DNA of 43,729 nucleotides from assembly GCF_003385235.1 (NCBI RefSeq), contig NZ_PQIA01000080.1:1-43729 (forward strand), given 5' to 3'. Made by a program: the position numbers and the translations under genes. Positions within the stretch are counted from its first letter, which is position 1. Every line of letters starts with the position of its first letter. The notes under the pieces were generated by a model. It saw only the letters and a program-made list of their open reading frames with translations, was not told where the DNA came from and searched no databases. Of this stretch, positions 41,235 to 43,729 are shown in pieces. The stretch comes from Amycolatopsis circi. GTDB lineage: Bacteria > Actinomycetota > Actinomycetes > Mycobacteriales > Pseudonocardiaceae.

Positions 41235-42568
41235 CCGCCCCGGTCGCGGTGGTCGGCGGCGGGCTCGCGGGCATCGCCGCCGCGCTCGCCTGCGCCGACG
41301 CCGGACGGCCGGTGACGCTGTTCGAGGCGCGTCCGCACCTGGGCGGACTCACCCATTCGTTCACCCGCGGCGAGCTGCGAGTCGACAATGGACAGCACGT
41401 GTTCCTCCGCTGCTGCACCGCTTATCGCGCGCTGCTCGACCGGCTAGGCGTCGCGGACCGGGTGACTCTGCAGCCTCGGCTGGAGATCCCGATCCGGCTG
41501 CCGGGCGCGACCGAGCCGACCTGGCTGAGACGCGACGACCTGCCCGCGCCGCTGCACTTGGCCACCTCGTTGCTGCGGTACGAGCCGCTGCGCCCGCTTG
41601 ACCGGGCCCGGTTCGCCCTCGCCGCGCTCGCGTTGCGCCGGGTGGACCCGAAGTCGGACCGCACGGATCGCCAGTCCTTCGGGGAATGGCTGCGGCGGCA
41701 CGGACAGAGCGCGGCGGCGATCGAGGCGCTGTGGGATCTGGTCGGCGTGGCGACGCTGAACGCGACCGCCGACGACGCGTCGCTCAGTCTGGCCGCGACA
41801 GTGTTTCAGGAGGGGCTGCTCACCGATCCGGCCGCCGCCGACATCGGCTGGTCGCTGGTTCCGTTGCGGGAGCTGCACGGCGACCCCGCGCGCGAGCGGC
41901 TGCTCGAAGCCGGCGCGGACGTCCGGGTCGGCACGAAGGTGCGCGCGATCAGCGAAGGCTGGCAGGTCGGCACCGATCGCGGCGAGGAAACGTTCAGCCA
42001 GCTCATCCTCGCCACTCCCCCGCCGGTGACCGAACAGCTCGCGCCCGCCGGGGCGATCGGCCTGCCGCCCGGCTGGTCCGGCGGGCTCGGCAGCTCGCCG
42101 ATCGTCAACGTGCACGTGGTGCTCGACCGGAAGGTGCTCGACGAACCGTTCGTCGCGGGCGTGCGCACGCCGGTGCAATGGGTGTTCGACCGAACGCGAC
42201 AGTCCGGTTTGGACACTGGGCAATACCTCGCGATGTCGCTGTCCGCCGCGGACGCGCAGATCGACCTGCCCACCGCGAAACTGCGCGAGCGGTTGCTGCC
42301 CGAACTGCTGTCGCTGCTGCCCGAGGCCCGCGGCGCACAGGTGCTCGACTTTTTCGTCACCCGGGAGCGGCACGCGACGTTCCGGCCCGGTCCCGGCACC
42401 GCCTCGCTGCGCCCGCCCGCGCGCACCGCCCTGCCCGGGCTGTACCTGGCGGGTGCGTGGACCGCGACCGGATGGCCCGCGACGATGGAGGGCGCCGCGC
42501 GCAGTGGCGCAGCTGCGGCCGCCATCCTTCTTCAGCACAACGGTGAGAGGGAGGGAGTCGGAGCATGA
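41231..42568 (+). CDS. hpnE: Hydroxysqualene dehydroxylase HpnE
   Basis: The product has 445 residues. It is an FAD amine-oxidase/phytoene-desaturase-like enzyme that reduces hydroxysqualene to squalene. The dinucleotide site VAVVGGGLAGIAAALACADAG starts at residue 5, with LFEARPHLGGLTHSF and DNGQHVFLRCC after it, and the C-terminal FAD site GLYLAGAWTATGWPATMEGAARSG near 405-428. These are HpnE features. ATG 41231 and stop overlap both neighbours (ATGA). With hpnC and hpnD it forms the three-step bacterial route to squalene. Confidence 0.95.
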   Translation: MTAPVAVVGGGLAGIAAALACADAGRPVTLFEARPHLGGLTHSFTRGELRVDNGQHVFLRCCTAYRALLDRLGVADRVTLQPRLEIPIRLPGATEPTWLRRDDLPAPLHLATSLLRYEPLRPLDRARFALAALALRRVDPKSDRTDRQSFGEWLRRHGQSAAAIEALWDLVGVATLNATADDASLSLAATVFQEGLLTDPAAADIGWSLVPLRELHGDPARERLLEAGADVRVGTKVRAISEGWQVGTDRGEETFSQLILATPPPVTEQLAPAGAIGLPPGWSGGLGSSPIVNVHVVLDRKVLDEPFVAGVRTPVQWVFDRTRQSGLDTGQYLAMSLSAADAQIDLPTAKLRERLLPELLSLLPEARGAQVLDFFVTRERHATFRPGPGTASLRPPARTALPGLYLAGAWTATGWPATMEGAARSGAAAAAILLQHNGEREGVGA

Positions 42569-43605
42569 CCGCCGACGTATTTTCTGCCGCGAAGACGACA
42601 GCTGTCCGTTCCGCGGCGCCACCGGTGCTCGGCAGCGCCCGCGACGTCGTGCAGCCCGCGTTGCGCGCCGCCGTCGACCGGCTGGACGACACCAGCCGCG
42701 CGATCAGCGCCTACCACCTCGGCTGGACCGACCCGAACGGCGTGCCGGTGCAAGGCAACGGCGGCAAGGCCGTGCGTTCGGCGCTCGCCGTGGTGTCCGC
42801 GCAGGCCGCGGGCGCGCCGGTGGAAGTCGGCGTGCCCGGCGCGGTCGCGGTGGAACTGGTGCACAACTTCTCGCTCGTCCACGACGATCTGATGGACGGC
42901 GACACCGAGCGCCGCCACCGGCCGACGGTGTGGGCGCTGTGGGGCGCGGCGAGCGCGATCCTCACCGGCGACGCGATGCTCGCGCTCGCGCAGGAAGTGG
43001 TGCTGGACAGCGGTTCCCCCCATGCGGTGCCCGCTGGTCGATTGCTGACCGAGACCACGCGGCGGCTGATCCACGGCCAATTCCTGGACGTCGCGTTCGA
43101 GCAGCGCGACGACGTGATCCTCGCCGAATGCGTGACGATGGCCGCCGGGAAAACCGGTGCGCTGCTGTCCGCCAGCGCCGCGATCGGGGCGGTGCTCGCC
43201 GGTGCGCCCGCCGAGGTGGTCGACGCGCTGACCGTGTTCGGGGAGGAGATCGGCCTGGCGTTCCAGCTGGTCGACGACGTGCTCGGCATCTGGGGCGACC
43301 CGGCGGTCACCGGGAAATCGGTGTACTCCGACCTGCGGGCGCGCAAGAAGTCGCTGCCGATCACCTACGCGACCACGCACGGCGGCGCGGCGGGCCGGCG
43401 GCTCGCCGAATGGCTCGCCGGGGACGACGACGCCGACCTCGCCCGGATCGCCGCGCTCGTGGACGACGCGGGCGGGCGCGAATGGGCCGCCACGGAAGCG
43501 GCTCGGCACGTCGCCGCCGCGGAGCAAGCGCTGGCCGTCATCCCGCCGGGCCCGCGCGCCGATCTCGTTTCGATCGCCCGTTTCATCGCCGGAAGGGAAG
43601 CTTGA
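42565..43605 (+). CDS. Polyprenyl (geranylgeranyl/farnesyl-type) diphosphate synthase
   Basis: The product has 346 residues. The first Asp-rich motif HDDLMDGDTERRHRPT (DDLMD) is near 111 and the second is FQLVDDVLGIWGD near 233; GGKAVRSALAV supplies the Lys-Arg diphosphate site. The residue before the first motif region (NFSLVHDD) carries small side chains, consistent with C15-C20 products, but length cannot be fixed by eye. In the hopanoid operon it should supply farnesyl diphosphate for HpnD. It overlaps hpnE (ATGA) and shc (TGATG). Confidence 0.92.
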   Translation: MTADVFSAAKTTAVRSAAPPVLGSARDVVQPALRAAVDRLDDTSRAISAYHLGWTDPNGVPVQGNGGKAVRSALAVVSAQAAGAPVEVGVPGAVAVELVHNFSLVHDDLMDGDTERRHRPTVWALWGAASAILTGDAMLALAQEVVLDSGSPHAVPAGRLLTETTRRLIHGQFLDVAFEQRDDVILAECVTMAAGKTGALLSASAAIGAVLAGAPAEVVDALTVFGEEIGLAFQLVDDVLGIWGDPAVTGKSVYSDLRARKKSLPITYATTHGGAAGRRLAEWLAGDDDADLARIAALVDDAGGREWAATEAARHVAAAEQALAVIPPGPRADLVSIARFIAGREA

Positions 43606-43729
43606 TGACCCAGACCGTCCCCCGGACCTCCGCGCCCGCCGCCCGCACCGCCCGCACCGCTGCCGACACGGCGGCCGCGGCGGTCGAGTTCCTGCGCCGC
43701 GAGCAGGACCGCGCCGGATGGTGGAAGGG
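43605..43729 (+). CDS. shc: Squalene-hopene cyclase (3' truncated by window end)
   Basis: Only 41 codons are present. An Ala/Thr/Arg-rich start is followed by DTAAAAVEFLRREQDRAGWWKG, in which the LRREQDRAGWW pattern matches the first helix/QW-like repeat of squalene-hopene cyclases. It starts at ATG 43605, overlapping the stop of the polyprenyl synthase gene (TGATG). Position at the end of an hpnCDE operon supports the call strongly. The product cyclises squalene to hopene at the membrane. Confidence 0.85.
   Translation, partial: MTQTVPRTSAPAARTARTAADTAAAAVEFLRREQDRAGWWK

Overview
The window looks like a chromosomal contig from a high-GC actinomycete of the Pseudonocardiaceae, most likely Amycolatopsis. 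This is inferred from very high GC with GTG/TTG starts, Sec lipoproteins, an IdeR/DmdR-type iron box, a class E sortase signal (LASTG), a hopanoid operon and several families of GC-rich intergenic palindromes. No rRNA, tRNA or CRISPR array was seen. About 40 protein genes are supported. The window is cut at both ends: a transporter at the left and squalene-hopene cyclase at the right.

Layout. 1-4.0 kb: a catabolic-looking operon of an NCS1 nucleobase-type permease, a short remnant of a C45 acyltransferase/hydrolase, an amidohydrolase and a luciferase-like flavin oxidoreductase. 4.1-6.9 kb: palindromic repeats, then a DHA2 drug exporter coupled to a MarR regulator behind a clear operator, and a SUKH-like protein. 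6.9-11.3 kb: a secreted M14 carboxypeptidase, an M15-like secreted protein, a NAD kinase and an alditol-oxidase-like flavoenzyme. 11.4-14.2 kb: a polar amino acid ABC importer (permease, ATPase, binding lipoprotein) whose first start codon sits in a hairpin. 14.2-15.8 kb: an IS4-family element inserted in the centre of a host palindrome, with a frameshifted transposase. 15.9-18.0 kb: a GNAT acetyltransferase and a MocR-type regulator that lacks the PLP lysine.

18.1-22.1 kb: a siderophore ABC importer (ATPase, binding lipoprotein, fused double permease) under an IdeR-type box next to the start codon. 22.1-25.5 kb: a TetR regulator between two FAD monooxygenases, one TetX-like and one of the rifampicin/aromatic polyketide hydroxylase class, with paired operators. 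25.5-27.4 kb: a palindrome-dense spacer and a sortase-anchored choice-of-anchor A surface protein. 27.6-31.5 kb: a FadR-type regulator with a lone ABC ATPase, then a divergent MFS/LysR pair. 31.6-38.0 kb: msrA and a DUF427 gene, facing an unusual 888-residue fusion of an MGDG-synthase-like glycosyltransferase with a WS/DGAT acyltransferase that follows a DMT-type membrane protein; then a VC0807-like membrane protein and an SDR. 38.1-43.7 kb: a PucR/CdaR-type regulator divergent from the tightly overlapped hopanoid operon hpnC-hpnD-hpnE-polyprenyl synthase-shc, which builds squalene from farnesyl diphosphate and cyclises it to hopene.

The most interesting items are the glycosyltransferase-acyltransferase fusion with palindromic repeats inside its coding sequence, the TetR/TetX-like/Rox-like module, three distinct palindrome families (one interrupted by the IS), the C45 gene remnant, the MocR protein without its catalytic lysine, and a probable fold-back assembly artefact at the left edge.
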